From Diadema setosum (lineage: Eukaryota; Echinodermata; Echinoidea; Diadematoida; Diadematidae): 64,000 nt of DNA. The notes beneath the pieces were generated by a model, which saw only the letters and a list, made by a program, of their open reading frames with translations, had not been told where the DNA came from and ran no database searches. Both the position numbers and the translations under genes were made by a program. Numbering within the stretch: position 1 is the stretch's first letter; every line of letters starts with the position of its first letter. The stretch is taken from positions 24,180,603-24,244,602 of the forward strand of contig CM067067.1 of the NCBI GenBank assembly GCA_033980235.1. Direction: 5' to 3'. This document shows, piece by piece, positions 13,108-23,951 of this stretch.

Positions 13108-13630
13108 ATGAAGAGTCCATGATGATATTATGGTGTTATATCAACCGAGCCACAATGGTTATCTATTTGCTTTCATCATAACCGCTAATCAGTAGGACAT
13201 TTTTTTTTTCCAAAGTACCACTTTACGCCGGCCCAAGCAGCTTTAAAGGCAATGGAACAGCAGTGTTATTAATTCAACATGATAATCATAATTATCTGGT
13301 ACTAGTAATATCTGTATCCCTTCTTTTATAAGTTGCCATACTGAAAAATTTTGTCATGCTACATTCAGGCACAAGTTCATGCGATAATTATAATCGGTCA
13401 AAACACAATTTTCTATCATCATCACTATAAATCTTTATCTGACATTCGAAGGACAAGAAATGGACAATAAACTTTACAAACTTATCATTTATCATCATTT
13501 AGATTAAGCGAGATAAACGAATAAGTATTTTTGCGTGTTACGGACCCTTTTCACAACAATGGGCTGGGGAAAAAAAAGACCCACACAATGGTTTGATTTA
13601 TTGTGAAATAAAAGAGATAATTCAACGTAC

Positions 13631-13752
13631 TTGACAGTTCTATTGCAGACGTTTTCATCATCCAGAAAGAGGGTGATGGCATCGCTGTGATGTAGAACAA
13701 AGGAGAGAAGGGCAACGCCGAGCAGCATCCTGTAGCACCAGCTGGCCTTCAT
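13631..13752 (-). CDS. First coding exon of secreted EMI-like protein (signal peptide)
   Basis: The chosen ATG (13752) has a good context (ACC before ATG). It opens a signal peptide with hydrophobic core MLLGVALLSFVLHH and a likely SDA cleavage site, then ITLFLDDENVCNRTV. An xNVC start resembles the first cysteine of EMI domains. The exon ends at a CAA|GTACGT donor in phase 2, which fits the acceptor of 4737-4843 exactly. An in-frame ATG 18 codons upstream (13806) exists but would bury the signal peptide. The product should be secreted or extracellular and modular. The signal peptide and donor are seen; the EMI label is inferred. The reading frame continues past the donor but loses any pattern. 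Confidence 0.68.
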
Positions 13753-13900
13753 GGTTCCTCCAAGCATTAATGATGATGTATACCTCCGAGAAGTACTAGT
13801 ATACACTTCACCCGATTCACGCTCGGTTGTTACGGAATCTGCGAGATCGCAAACTTTTTAGGGAGCGTCCCGTTTTGTTCCCACCGTTTTTTGTCTCTGG

Positions 13901-13909
13901 TATATAAAG
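13901..13909. promoter_or_regulatory. TATA-like core promoter element
   Basis: TATATAAAG reads as a textbook TATA box on the plus strand. Its inverse, CTTTATATA, lies 149 bp upstream of the minus-strand signal-peptide ATG, a reasonable distance. No plus-strand gene follows, so it more likely serves the EMI-like gene. Orientation is ambiguous. Confidence 0.4.
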
Positions 13910-16900
13910 TGAGTCTCAGCGCGTAAGTAAAGTGATACGTCTAAGGTGTTGAGCTTCAAGAATCACAAAACGAATCTCTTCACTTGTCATTTATACATAC
14001 TGTCTTATCCGCTCCCTCGGGAAAATGGGGTTAATACACCCGGATTTGGCAAGCAATCGACCTTTTCGTATGGCACTCTGACATGCACCATAACCCTTTC
14101 CATATAACTAGGGGGAGATTTCATATAACACCGCTTGTTTTGTTGAGTTTCATTTGGAATAATCTAGACATCGCCAAAGAAAGAGCAAATTCCGAGATCC
14201 TGATCTACGAGCACAACGTCACAGTTCCATAAAAGATTATTATTCTATCCAACTTCTTGCGTCCTTATGAGACAGTCCAAATTCCTGTAAGGGCGATGCT
14301 GGTCTTTTGTGACGTATGAAGGATTCCTGCAGCAACCTGAAAGGGACTCACGGATCTTCTATTATAGGTTCATGTGAGGTGGGCACAGCGGTCATGTCTA
14401 GACCACTGCTGATGGCACAGGTGGTCTGTGTTCGACCTGTGCGAGATAAAATAACAATCAATCAAAGTCACTGATCCAAGCGAGCCGATTTCAAACAAGA
14501 AGACGTACAATTGAAAGTACAATTACTATAATACTTAGTATAATGCGAGGAGCAACATATCTTGAATGAGTGACTACCAGAGACAAAGCGAAAAAGAGAC
14601 GGAGCACAGAAGGGAAGTCGATTATGATTTCATTCAGATAGGACTTTATATTTGTTTTGTCAAGATTAACCATTTTAAACTTGTCAAGACTAACCACTTT
14701 ACACACTTCCATAGCTGTGTATTCTTTCACTTCGAAGGTGCATAACAACTTTTTTTTTTCGCAACGCGAAAGTCATGTGATCTGTAAACAATATTCCTGT
14801 CATCCCTCCTTTTGACGTGAAACATATCAATTGCTCTGGCGTGTTCCTAAGTTCTTTGGATTTCTTTTTTTTTTTTCCTCCGGTGTAGTTCGACACCAGC
14901 TAGAATCATGCGATGGTTGACAATGATAGAAAATAACAAAAATATGAGGAACAACAACAAATGTAAGGAAATAACAACTCGATTGCGTGCATACCGGAAA
15001 GTCTTGATCCTCTAGGCATTTTCCCATATTTCATAAGAGAGAACTGATACGAGCTTCTTTGTTGAAGGAAGTTTGGTCAGGTACAACCGGATGAATGCCC
15101 GTGGATCTCATCATTTTGTTGCCAGTTGTAAATCACAAAGTGAGATGTTAATGAACCCAAAGTGCCGGTGACTTCGGTTCAATTGAAGTGAAATAATGTA
15201 TCTACTGATTGCAACAGTTTTTATCGATATTGATAACACTAGCTGATTTGTTGTTATTTTAGTTTTTTTATGTCTGTCTGTTGATGTGTTTGTGTGTTTG
15301 TGCAGTTGTGTGTGTCCGTGTGAGTGTGTGTGTGTTTTTTGTATAAGTCGGGAAGGAAAGACAATGGGTCCTAACATGGATGTTATTGCAGGGAGTTTTC
15401 AATAGAGAGACTCTTTCATTACTTCCATGATTACTAATAGTTTATTATGCTGAGTTTTTTTATGTAGGGGATGGGGGGAGGGGACGTGTTTTGATTTGTT
15501 CGTTTGTAATGTAATTAGTAGTTTATGCAGTAAATGATTTGTAAATGTAACTGGACCCTCCTGAAAAACAGAAAGCCATGATGGCAATAGTTACTGAGTG
15601 AGGCTTATCCAGCCGCTCTTAACATTGCATTATTTTTCATAATATGCCTGATTGATTGTGACGGAAATAAACAAACAAACTTCTCTATAGGTATTGTTAG
15701 GTAGGCCCTCCCTACTTCAATGTGGTTACAATACCCCCTCCTTGTTCACGAAATACTGACAAAAGGGAAGGCATCATGTCTGATATGACACTTGGCCGGA
15801 TACTTGCTGTATTTCGTGAGAACAGGAGGAGGTAACGATTTTATCTTCTCGTGATATGTGATAGATTATGTCATCACGAAATACGGAAAATATTCATGGA
15901 TGGAGTTAGTTAATGTGCATAAAATATCAACAATTATGCAAAACATAAAAACAACAACAGCGACACGGGACCTAATTTACGAAACACATTTAAAGCAAAT
16001 CTTCAGTGGAAGATTAACCAATGATGATGCCCGGAATGTACAGTCACGAAAAAAGTAAAGACAGTCACTTCTGCGCATTCCCTATGCTTTGATTGCTAGG
16101 CGAGCAGAAAGTAGGTTGTTATGACGTCACTAGCAAGCGCCATGTGGCATTTTGACGCGCGCTTCTATGGTGCATTATGCGCACTGAAAAAAGCATGACA
16201 GTAATCAAATGAAGATTGATCGTTGATGAAACAGCCAGGATTTCCATTACATTCTGCATCTCCGACTGATTCAACACAAAAAACCCAACGTCACAGCGTA
16301 CAACGAAACGTGAGTAATATTATCAGCCTTCGTGTTTGCCAACAGGGTCAACAGTTACCAGCATTGGTGCAAAATTAATGTTAATAATCGACATCATATT
16401 TCACATTTGGTTGGGGGGGGGGAGGTAGATGAGGAAGATGCATCCAATTTTGGGTCGAATGTACCCTTTGACATTATTTCTTGGCGGTGGTTTTCCGAAA
16501 GCTTATCCGTGGTCTCGGGTTAATCGATCTCGTTGTACTTTAACCCATAAAATCACTGGTTATTTCCTCGTTGTTTCTTCCTTCCTCATTTAAATGGGGG
16601 GGGGGGGGGATAATGCGCCTCCCCTACTGTTTCCCTTAATACTGTTTGCTCGAGGTTCACGTGTCACTACCTCTGTTGCATCCTTCATGATTCACAAATT
16701 AGATTGTTACAATAATTGTTGCAAACTTTTGCAAGAATTTCTATGATCTGGAAACATAAAGTGGAAAACTTAGTCACGCCATGTTTAATTTAATGTAGGT
16801 CCTCTTCTGTGTTTACCGTTTCACTCGATTTTGGCGACATCACGGTCATAGTAAATTTGAACCTTCTTAGAACCACTCCCAGCCGATATACCCTTGTAGT

Positions 16901-17532
16901 TTAAAATATGTTGTAGATCTGTTTAGCAGTGACCTTCAGAGCAACGCTAGACACAATTGGGATGAGCTATCCAGACCACGGATGTTATATATCATACATG
17001 GCCACAAGGCCTGTGGTTCGAGTCCCATACAGCAACAGCTTTGCTCTCCATGATGGGGAAGGCACTTTACCAGCATTCCTTTGGAGGAGACTTCAAGCCG
17101 GTGTCCCCATTTTGCTTGCTTACTAGAAGTCATTGCTTTTTAAGTGACCACAATGAGCAAAAAAAAAAAATGATAATAATAATTTAATTCAATTTAATTC
17201 AACATAAAGCCCCCCTTAGGGCCCCCTAGGATAACAGTGTGCAAACCACTGATGGGGGCTATACCCTGGGTAAAGAAAACTGAAATAAATAGATAAATAA
17301 ATAAACCTGATGGGAGCCTGAAACAAGGGTTTCCGAATCCTCCCCAACGTGATTTTCTTTCAAGACTCATTCACTACTTGTATATTATATACGATTTTAG
17401 ATTTTGTATTGGACAAAAGTGGTACATGTAAGTGGTGAAAATTTTGTTGATTGTGATAAGATTTGGCGCCTAGCCCAGGCATACTCAAAACACAAAATGC
17501 ACGACTTGAAATCTTAAGAAACTTCTTTTTAG
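13910..17532. other. No gene recognised
   Basis: About 3.6 kb without a supportable exon. There are GT/GTG-rich microrepeats near 15285-15340 and G runs at 16412 and 16597. A tRNA-like B-box word, GGTTCGAGTCC, sits at 17014-17024 inside what may be an old SINE (about 16950-17110), but no acceptor-stem pairing is visible. An AT/AAATA-rich tail lies at about 17280-17310. Confidence 0.4.
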
Positions 17533-18397
17533 GTTCATGAATGTATGCTCAGATCAGCTACAGGATTTGATGATGGGCGACACGTTCGTGCCATTCGTGC
17601 AAGTGGAATGCAACGTGCCACAGCCTCGTCACGAACAGGGAATTCCCCGCTTTATTCACCGGAGCGGTGGAGCTGCCCCTATAGTGCCTTCGCCCGGCGT
17701 TCTCATGAGAACCCCACCTGAGGGAGTCGTCACCATTGATCGCAATGTTAATCAACCCTTGGCAGTTTTCACCACTTCGGAGCCTCGGTTACCAATGGCA
17801 CCGCCAAATCTTCAGCCACCGGCCTTTGTGACGCCGCAGTCAGTTCCTACATATCCGCAATTTGGGTGTGGAATTCCGGGCTCCCAAGGGGTACCGTATG
17901 GAAGCTGCGACGGCCCGCAGAGCCCGTCTCAGTCCTCAAGCACGTCTAGCGTAAGCGTGTACGAAGACTGCATGTCGCTTCCGGCGTCATCACCACGGCA
18001 ACACATGCCGGCTACTTTTGGCAGCAAACCGGATACTTTCACGGGGTCAGGGATTCGCTACACGCCCCAACATGGTCCGGATTCACACTCCCAACCATTC
18101 TCCCACATCACTCTGGGAAGAACGCCTTCACTTGGTTCCGTTAGCAGCGATCACAGCGGCCAGGAGGCCGTAGCCGCCGATCAGGCGACATCGATCAAAC
18201 CCGAGCAGGCAATGACGATGGTGAACGAGAAGCTGCGCGACAAGATTGCCGACCTGGAAAAGCAGCTTCAGCGAGCATTGGTGGAGGGGACGTTTTTGGG
18301 CGATCGTAACTGGCGTCTCGAAGCCTACCTTGACTCCTTGATGCACACTATGGAGCTGCTCAATATCACGGATGTTGAAGACTTGACCGGGAAATCG
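17533..18397 (+). CDS. Coiled-coil protein of unknown function, exon with start (exon 1 of 4)
   Basis: Preceded by an acceptor (ACTTCTTTTTAG). The first ATG is at 17537, four bases in, so either translation starts here after a 5'-UTR intron or this is an internal exon. It encodes ~287 residues. The N-terminal ~210 are Pro/Ser/Gly-rich and probably disordered. From about residue 220 an amphipathic, Leu/Lys/Glu-rich helix (MVNEKLRDKIADLEKQLQRA) runs on to LDSLMHTMELL. The donor is TCG|GTAGGT in phase 0. Joined to the three exons downstream by matching phases, the protein is ~525 residues. I recognise no family. GC content and codon use are clearly higher than in the flanking DNA, as expected of a real exon. 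Confidence 0.82.
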
Positions 18398-18555
18398 GTA
18401 GGTTTATAAGGGACTAATGCATGCCGCTACTGCTACTTTTACTACTACTACCACTACTACTACTGCTACTACTACTTACTACTACTTCTACTACTACTAC
18501 TACTACTACTACCACTACTACCACTAATACTACTACTATACTACCGCTACCACCT

Positions 18556-18712
18556 GGGGCCCGTTGCATAAAAGTTACTATTATGGTAACTTTGCCATCC
18601 AGTGGTAACTTCCATGGAATTCTTAATTTTGATTGGTTGTTGAGTATTGTTGCCATGGTAGTTACCATTGGATGGCAAAGTTACCATAACTGTAACTTTT
18701 ATGCGACGGGCT
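18556..18712. mobile_element. Palindromic MITE with GGGCCCGTTGCATAAAAG ends
   Basis: The left arm GGCCCGTTGCATAAAAGTTA and right arm TAACTTTTATGCGACGGGC are inverse, and inner arms (GGTAACTTTGCCATCCA and its inverse) pair too. The 157-bp element lies within an ACT microsatellite in an intron. Elements with this terminus are common in marine invertebrates (recalled, not searched). Confidence 0.85.
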
Positions 18713-19440
18713 TCTACTATCACTATACACCACTACTACCCACTACCACCAACACATTACCACTACTACGTACTGCTACTACTCTGACATATACCAACAC
18801 ATTTTGATTACGCATAAGACAATGAAAGCTTAATGCAAACCTGAAAAAGTAGAATCACTAAAAGTTCAAATACAAATCAACTTCGAAATGAAAGTAAGTA
18901 TTATACACTGTACAGCGGAAATAATTATAACTTCATTAAACCAAGCATTCTCCAGGTAAAGTCAAATCGGGTAGAGCACAATCATTGCATAACTTCGATG
19001 TTGATTGTCATTCAATGCCGTCATAATCCAATTGTGACTTTCTGAGGTCATTTCTATCATGTCTATTGACGTTTTCAGAAGGTGTCATGCACCGATAAAT
19101 CAATCGGGAACAGGCCAAACTCAAACACACTGCTCCGATACTTGAACCTCGATTATAACAATGACTACAACTTCTCATTACACCTATAATAGCTCCATGG
19201 GTATAGCCATCCGTCGTGCCCCAAATGAAAAAAAAAAAAAAAAAAGATTTAGGTCTCACACAATCCGGTGTTATGTAACGGACCAGCCCGATCGAACCCC
19301 ATCATTTATTTAATTTTCGTGCAAGAACTAAACGAATCTTGAAAGAATTTTTTAAAAGCCGTACAAGCTAATTAGGTGTGGATGATGACAATGAACCCCT
19401 CTGCAAAATACACTTTATTCGGGGGCTGGACACGCTTTCG

Positions 19441-19845
19441 TTAATGCCCCAGTCACATAGACATCCGGATCACCCCGGACCACCCCGGATCTGATCCGGG
19501 GAGAGATCCGTGTTGACGCCGGGGAGAGATCCGTGTTGACGCCGGGAAGCCAACACGGCAACTTTTGGAGGTCAAAAACATCCGGCGTCATCCGGGGATT
19601 GCCGTGTTGGCAGAGCAATCCGGGGTGGTCCGTGTGGCTGCCGTGTAGCTGCCGTGTTGATCCGTGTAGATGCCGTGTTTGTCCGTGTAGACGCCGCGCT
19701 CTTCCGGCCTTATCCGTGTAGCTGCCGTGTTGATACCGTGTGTACAGTCATACCAAAATCCCGGATCTCCCCGGATATCCCCGGACGTCCCCGGATCACC
19801 GTGTAGATCCTTGAGCATCCGTGTTTATATGTGACTGGGGCATTA
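19441..19845. mobile_element. GC-rich fold-back element with GCCCCAGTCACATA ends
   Basis: The ends TTAATGCCCCAGTCACATA and TATGTGACTGGGGCATTA are near-perfect inverses, with TTA at each edge as in PIF/Harbinger insertions. The interior is almost entirely degenerate words such as CCGTGTTGA, CCGTGTAGATCCGTG and CCCCGGATC. Frames across it (19533-19721 and the minus frames) are repeat translations. Confidence 0.8.
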
Positions 19846-20128
19846 GACACGTTAGATAGAGGAATTCATTTGTTTTGGCTTATCACAGATTCAGAAAACT
19901 TTTCAGTGGAAAAACCATATTATTCTCTATTTTTTTTATATCGATACGGATCTCTGGGAGAGGTTTTAGCTAAACAACAAGAAACAAAAACCCTAAAAAT
20001 AACCCTTGGAAATGTGAGAACTGTATCGAACTGTAAGATGCTCTACAGAAGATAGAAACATGCCAAACACGAAACGGACTGAATCTCTCAATGTGTTTGC
20101 ATGTGTATACGTGTGTGTCGCATTCTAG

Positions 20129-20294
20129 TTGCCGTTGCCGATGTTCCGGGTGAAGGTAAAAGCCGGGTACCGCTTGGGCCCTTTCAACCGTCTCCCGCGT
20201 CGCGCGGTGTGGAGTTTCGAGGAGGACGGCAAAGCACCCCCAAACATCGACTTGAGTGCCGACAGAGCCACAACCTTGCCGTCGGAAAAGACTG
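20129..20294 (+). CDS. Coiled-coil protein of unknown function, exon 2 of 4
   Basis: The exon follows CATTCTAG and ends at ACTG|GTATGAG. Read in phase 0 from exon 1 it stays open for 55 codons and leaves in phase 1. It encodes a non-helical, basic/aromatic segment containing FRVKVKAGYRLGPFNRLPRR then AVWSFEEDGKAPPNIDLSAD. This compact, non-repetitive stretch is the part most likely to be a conserved domain, but I do not recognise it. The other two frames are open by chance but do not match the flanking phases. Confidence 0.8.
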
Positions 20295-20358
20295 GTATGA
20301 GATTGATTTCCTTGATACATAGACAGAATGATCGATGGATATATACAGATGAGTAGAT

Positions 20359-20400
20359 AGAAAGATAGATAGATTGATAGATAGATAGATAGATAGATGA
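20359..20400. repeat. (GATA)n microsatellite
   Basis: Imperfect GATA tetranucleotide run in intron 2 of the coiled-coil gene. Confidence 0.85.
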
Positions 20401-20706
20401 ATATTACATACATAGATAAATAAATAAGCAAATAGAATAATAAAACAACACTACAAAAACAAACAAGATAAAACTTGCTCGTATTGTTGTACTGTTAATC
20501 TGATTTCTTGTTCAAGAGCATATGCCAACAGACAGACACAAAGAGAAAAGGTCGATGACTCCCCTCCACCAACCATTTCTTCCCCTTATACTAATACAGC
20601 TTATAAGTAGCTATCCAGGGATAGATTGCCTGCTGTATAGACTACCATGTGAAATGTCTTTTCTCACGATTGTTCCTACTCCTTTTTTCGACGGTACCCT
20701 GCCTAG

Positions 20707-20924
20707 AGCGAGATGACTTCCAGGTGCCACCGGGGTCCGATATCGGTTTGAGTGTTCAACAGATGTTCCACTACGAGAGCCAGATCGAGGAGCTTCGGAG
20801 ACAGAATCACGAGCTTTCGGCGCGACTCAGTCAGTCGGAAAAATCCGAGCAAAGAAGTGAAGCCGAAGCAAAGGAATCGCGACGGGGAGACAAGAAACTG
20901 AGAGCAGAACTTCAGAAAACTAAG
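20707..20924 (+). CDS. Coiled-coil protein of unknown function, exon 3 of 4
   Basis: The acceptor is CCCTGCCTAG. The first two bases complete a Glu codon split by the phase-1 intron. It encodes ~72 residues that are strongly coiled-coil: ESQIEELRRQNHELSARLSQ followed by SEKSEQRSEAEAKESRR and LRAELQKTK. The donor is AAG|GTATCT in phase 0. The reading frame extends beyond both splice sites, but the heptad pattern and phases support these borders. Confidence 0.83.
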
Positions 20925-21194
20925 GTATCTTTATTGTTACGTAAATGTTCATTATTCAATCGATTAGTAGTTGTTGTTGTTCTCTTCCCACCTTCAAAAC
21001 ACTATGGTCTTTTCAGCGATTGTGGTATCATTATCATAGCAACCACTGCAGCATACGACACTAATTGCAACGTAAGGTGCTTGTTGTGAATGGCCTCGGA
21101 GCTGCCCTTTATCAGAAAACAAAGGGGAATCCAAGGAAGAGAACATACAAACAGGAAAATGTAAATGCAGTAAAGACTTCTTTCCCCCTCCCAG

Positions 21195-21527
21195 AATGAA
21201 CTTCAACGGGTTCAGCAACGTTTGATCGTCTATGAGGATCGTACCAAAGAACATGCATCAATGCCACATCCTGACGACTTCAGCGATCGCGGCAGTGAGT
21301 CCTCGTCGTCCTGGTCGACGGTGTCTTCGTCTTCCCACGGCAACCACCTTGAGCAGGACTACCGCGCGTGCGATGGCCGTGAGGTAAATTACCAGCAGTC
21401 CGGTCGCCCGGGACCGTACTACCGGCGAACACGAGCTGTCGTGACGGAGAGGGGAGGAAGAAAATACCGCGACTTCAGGGGACGTCACGGTGGCTCAAGG
21501 AGAACGATGGTTGCCAATTACAAGTGA
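21195..21527 (+). CDS. Coiled-coil protein of unknown function, last exon
   Basis: Acceptor TTTCCCCCTCCCAG, phase 0. The first ~25 residues (NELQRVQQRLIVYEDRTKEH) continue the heptads of exon 3. A Ser-rich acidic linker (SDRGSESSSSWSTVSSSS) follows, then a Tyr/Arg/Gly-rich basic tail containing RPGPYYRRTRA and KYRDFRGRHGGSRR. The stop is at 21525-21527. Arg/Gly tails of this type often bind RNA, which is only a suggestion here. A possible AATAAA lies at 22128-22133. Confidence 0.83.
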   Translation, partial: NELQRVQQRLIVYEDRTKEHASMPHPDDFSDRGSESSSSWSTVSSSSHGNHLEQDYRACDGREVNYQQSGRPGPYYRRTRAVVTERGGRKYRDFRGRHGGSRRTMVANYK

Positions 21528-23656
21528 ATAACTCGAATATACATGAGGGCGCCAGCTATTGCTGAGGCATTGTTATGTGCTCAGATTCCCTTATGCCAGT
21601 CATAAAATGTATGTAGTCAAATGGAGTTATGCTTTCTTTTCGCTTTGATTTTCACTTTTTTAGGTGAGATATCTTGAAGGGAGGAATTTTCAAAGAATTA
21701 ATTATTCATGCTGATGAATGATCATAGATTTCTGATAAACTATGAGAGATAACAATTCTGGGATAGTGTCAGACTGACATGTTCACGAAGGTGTCCTTGT
21801 TATGTGGTGGCAATACCCTAAGAATATAGACATGATAAAACATAAATCCTCACTTTCTTCTATTTCGCTGTATTTGAGCAAGGATGTTGTAGACTTTAAA
21901 TACACCACGGTCTTCCTGATCGTGATTGTTCATTGCTGTGTTATCTTTGTTGACACTATATAAACTGAGAGATCAAAAAAGTTTATCAAGACTTAACGTA
22001 CACCTAAATTTATCAACGATAGTTAGACTGGAAAAGTATGACCAGTAGCTGACCTTTGAGTGAGTCTTATGGTTTGCATATTCAAGTGGTATCTCAATTA
22101 TAAGGTTAAGTCATCATCACTTTAAAAAATAAATCACAAACTTTTGGCAAAGAAAATAGCAGCTTTGTGCCTTAATCTTTCTATCAATTTTGTCAATCAC
22201 GTTTATTATCATTATCAAGGTTAAATAATAAGATTCTTGAGTACCCTATTAGACCAAAATCAGAGTAACGGTCACCTGTCCTTTTTAGTCTCGTCAAACA
22301 TTGAAGTGAACTCAGGAAAAGTTGATCATATAGACGTACTGTATAACATTACGGGGAATGAAATTGTTTATGTGCGTATTTATTTCATAATTTAATCGTT
22401 TAATTCATTTAATGATTCATTTTATTTATCTATTTATGATATTATTAATGAAATTACAGATAAAATTAATCTGTATTCAATTCTGCTGTAATTTTCGGGA
22501 AAATTCCCCAGTCATAACCGTATAGACCGAACAGGCAGGTGGCTCTATCCCCGTAGTTTGTGTATTTAATTCTGTTTGATCGATGGTACACACGCCACTT
22601 TCTCAGCAGCATCAGCTATATATCAGCTGTGTGCCTCACTCGCTGTGATGTGGTCATACAATAAGTGAATAAATAAGCAACTCGTCAGCATCACATCCAT
22701 TCTTGCAGTTTAAACAATTACAATTAGTATCATATTGATCGCTGAGAAACCGGTGGAATATTCATAGGTCGCAAAACAGTAATTTTTCATCCTTTTTTGA
22801 GTAATATTGGCTGCCCTAAAATGACTAGACATGCTAGATCGAGGTACGTATATACAGGTAAGCACTGCGTGACTGTTATACTTGATTGCGTTGTATGGTT
22901 AGTTTCAGTCTCTAAAGCAAGGTGTATGGGAAACGTTTGGTATAAATTGTTCACATGGCAACAAGAATGGGCGTGGCAAATAGTCTCTGTTTGCTGTGAG
23001 TTGGTCTCGGAGCAGCCGTTTCATCGTGAAATCAATATGATGGAAGTGTTTCTAAGACAATATTGCAAGAAGTCATATAGAAATAAAAGGGCTGGGAAGA
23101 AAGCTACAAGGTTCTTTCCATTCGAGGCATTTGTTTTTCTGAAACCATTGCTTCGAAACTCGCTCTTCTACTTTTCTAAAAGAAGTTTCTGTATATACAT
23201 GTACATGTATATATGTTTGCATATACTAAGGAGGATTGCGCAATCTGTATGATACAAACCTTATCAAGTTTTGAATTATGCCATGATCTATAAGGGGAAA
23301 TGATTAATTTCGTAACACCAGACAATATATCTGTCAGTATTTTAAAGATATATTTCATTTCATTTTAATTTCATTTATTAATTTTCCGCACAAATTATAC
23401 ATTGTTGTATGTATAACATACATCCGGGAGACCAATGAAAAGTGACACACATTTTGTAAATTCAATGTATGTGAAGAGTATGATTATTACATGACACCAA
23501 ATGAAATTAAATCAGTCTGAAGTAAGTTACATTCATGTTGGATGATTAAGATTATGTGCAGGGGAACCTATACATGGAAGCAGATGCTTGTGGGGGTAGG
23601 TCCCAGAAAAAAGAAAAGAAAGAAGAGTCAAACACAATCAGTTACACTCACACATG

Positions 23657-23691
<35 letters not shown>

Positions 23692-23905
23692 AGTAAAGAA
23701 GGACATTACTTGCATTTCCATGCAGGAATGCATGATGCCAACACTTGATATGAATTATGACAAGGATATTCTAATCTTACCATGTAAAACACATCTTTCA
23801 TATTTATCTAGTCTTTGTGTGCGAGCGTACTCTCGTGGAAAATAGGAAAACTAATCGCCGACAAGAAGGCACTGCAGGATAGTGATGATGATGATGATGA
23901 TGATG

Positions 23906-23951
<46 letters not shown>

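Larger units (their letters stand above)
4844..13630. other. Long intron of the EMI-like gene, filled with MITEs
   Basis: About 8.8 kb between the two phase-matched exons. It holds poly-T at about 6006-6038, a poly-G run near 8697-8712, and many fold-back elements listed separately. Between about 7.6 and 9.3 kb, short degenerate repeats include a duplicated GACCTTTAGAAATTTCAA near 8210 and 8400. I found no convincing middle exon. The long minus frame at 12036-12512 runs through a MITE and is not a gene. Confidence 0.5.
18398..20128. other. Intron 1 of the coiled-coil gene
   Basis: Bounded by GTAGGT and CATTCTAG. It contains an ACT trinucleotide tract (about 18422-18540), a palindromic MITE (18556-18712), a poly-A run near 19227 and a GC-rich fold-back element (19441-19845). 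Frames through the ACT tract are repeats, not proteins. Confidence 0.75.

Noticed and set aside
14380..14445. Possible tRNA-like segment around GGTCTGTGTTCGACCTGTGC
   Set aside because: Short hairpin and B-box-like word only; no cloverleaf can be drawn.
17014..17024. tRNA-like B-box (GGTTCGAGTCC)
   Set aside because: No paired acceptor stem, anticodon arm or clear A box; at most an old SINE.
18421..18807. Plus frame of 128 codons and minus frame rich in Ser/Val
   Set aside because: Translation of the ACT trinucleotide tract and the adjacent MITE; lies inside an intron.
22797..23252. 151-codon plus frame
   Set aside because: No recognisable domain, poor start context and no splice or conservation clue; open by chance in AT-rich DNA.
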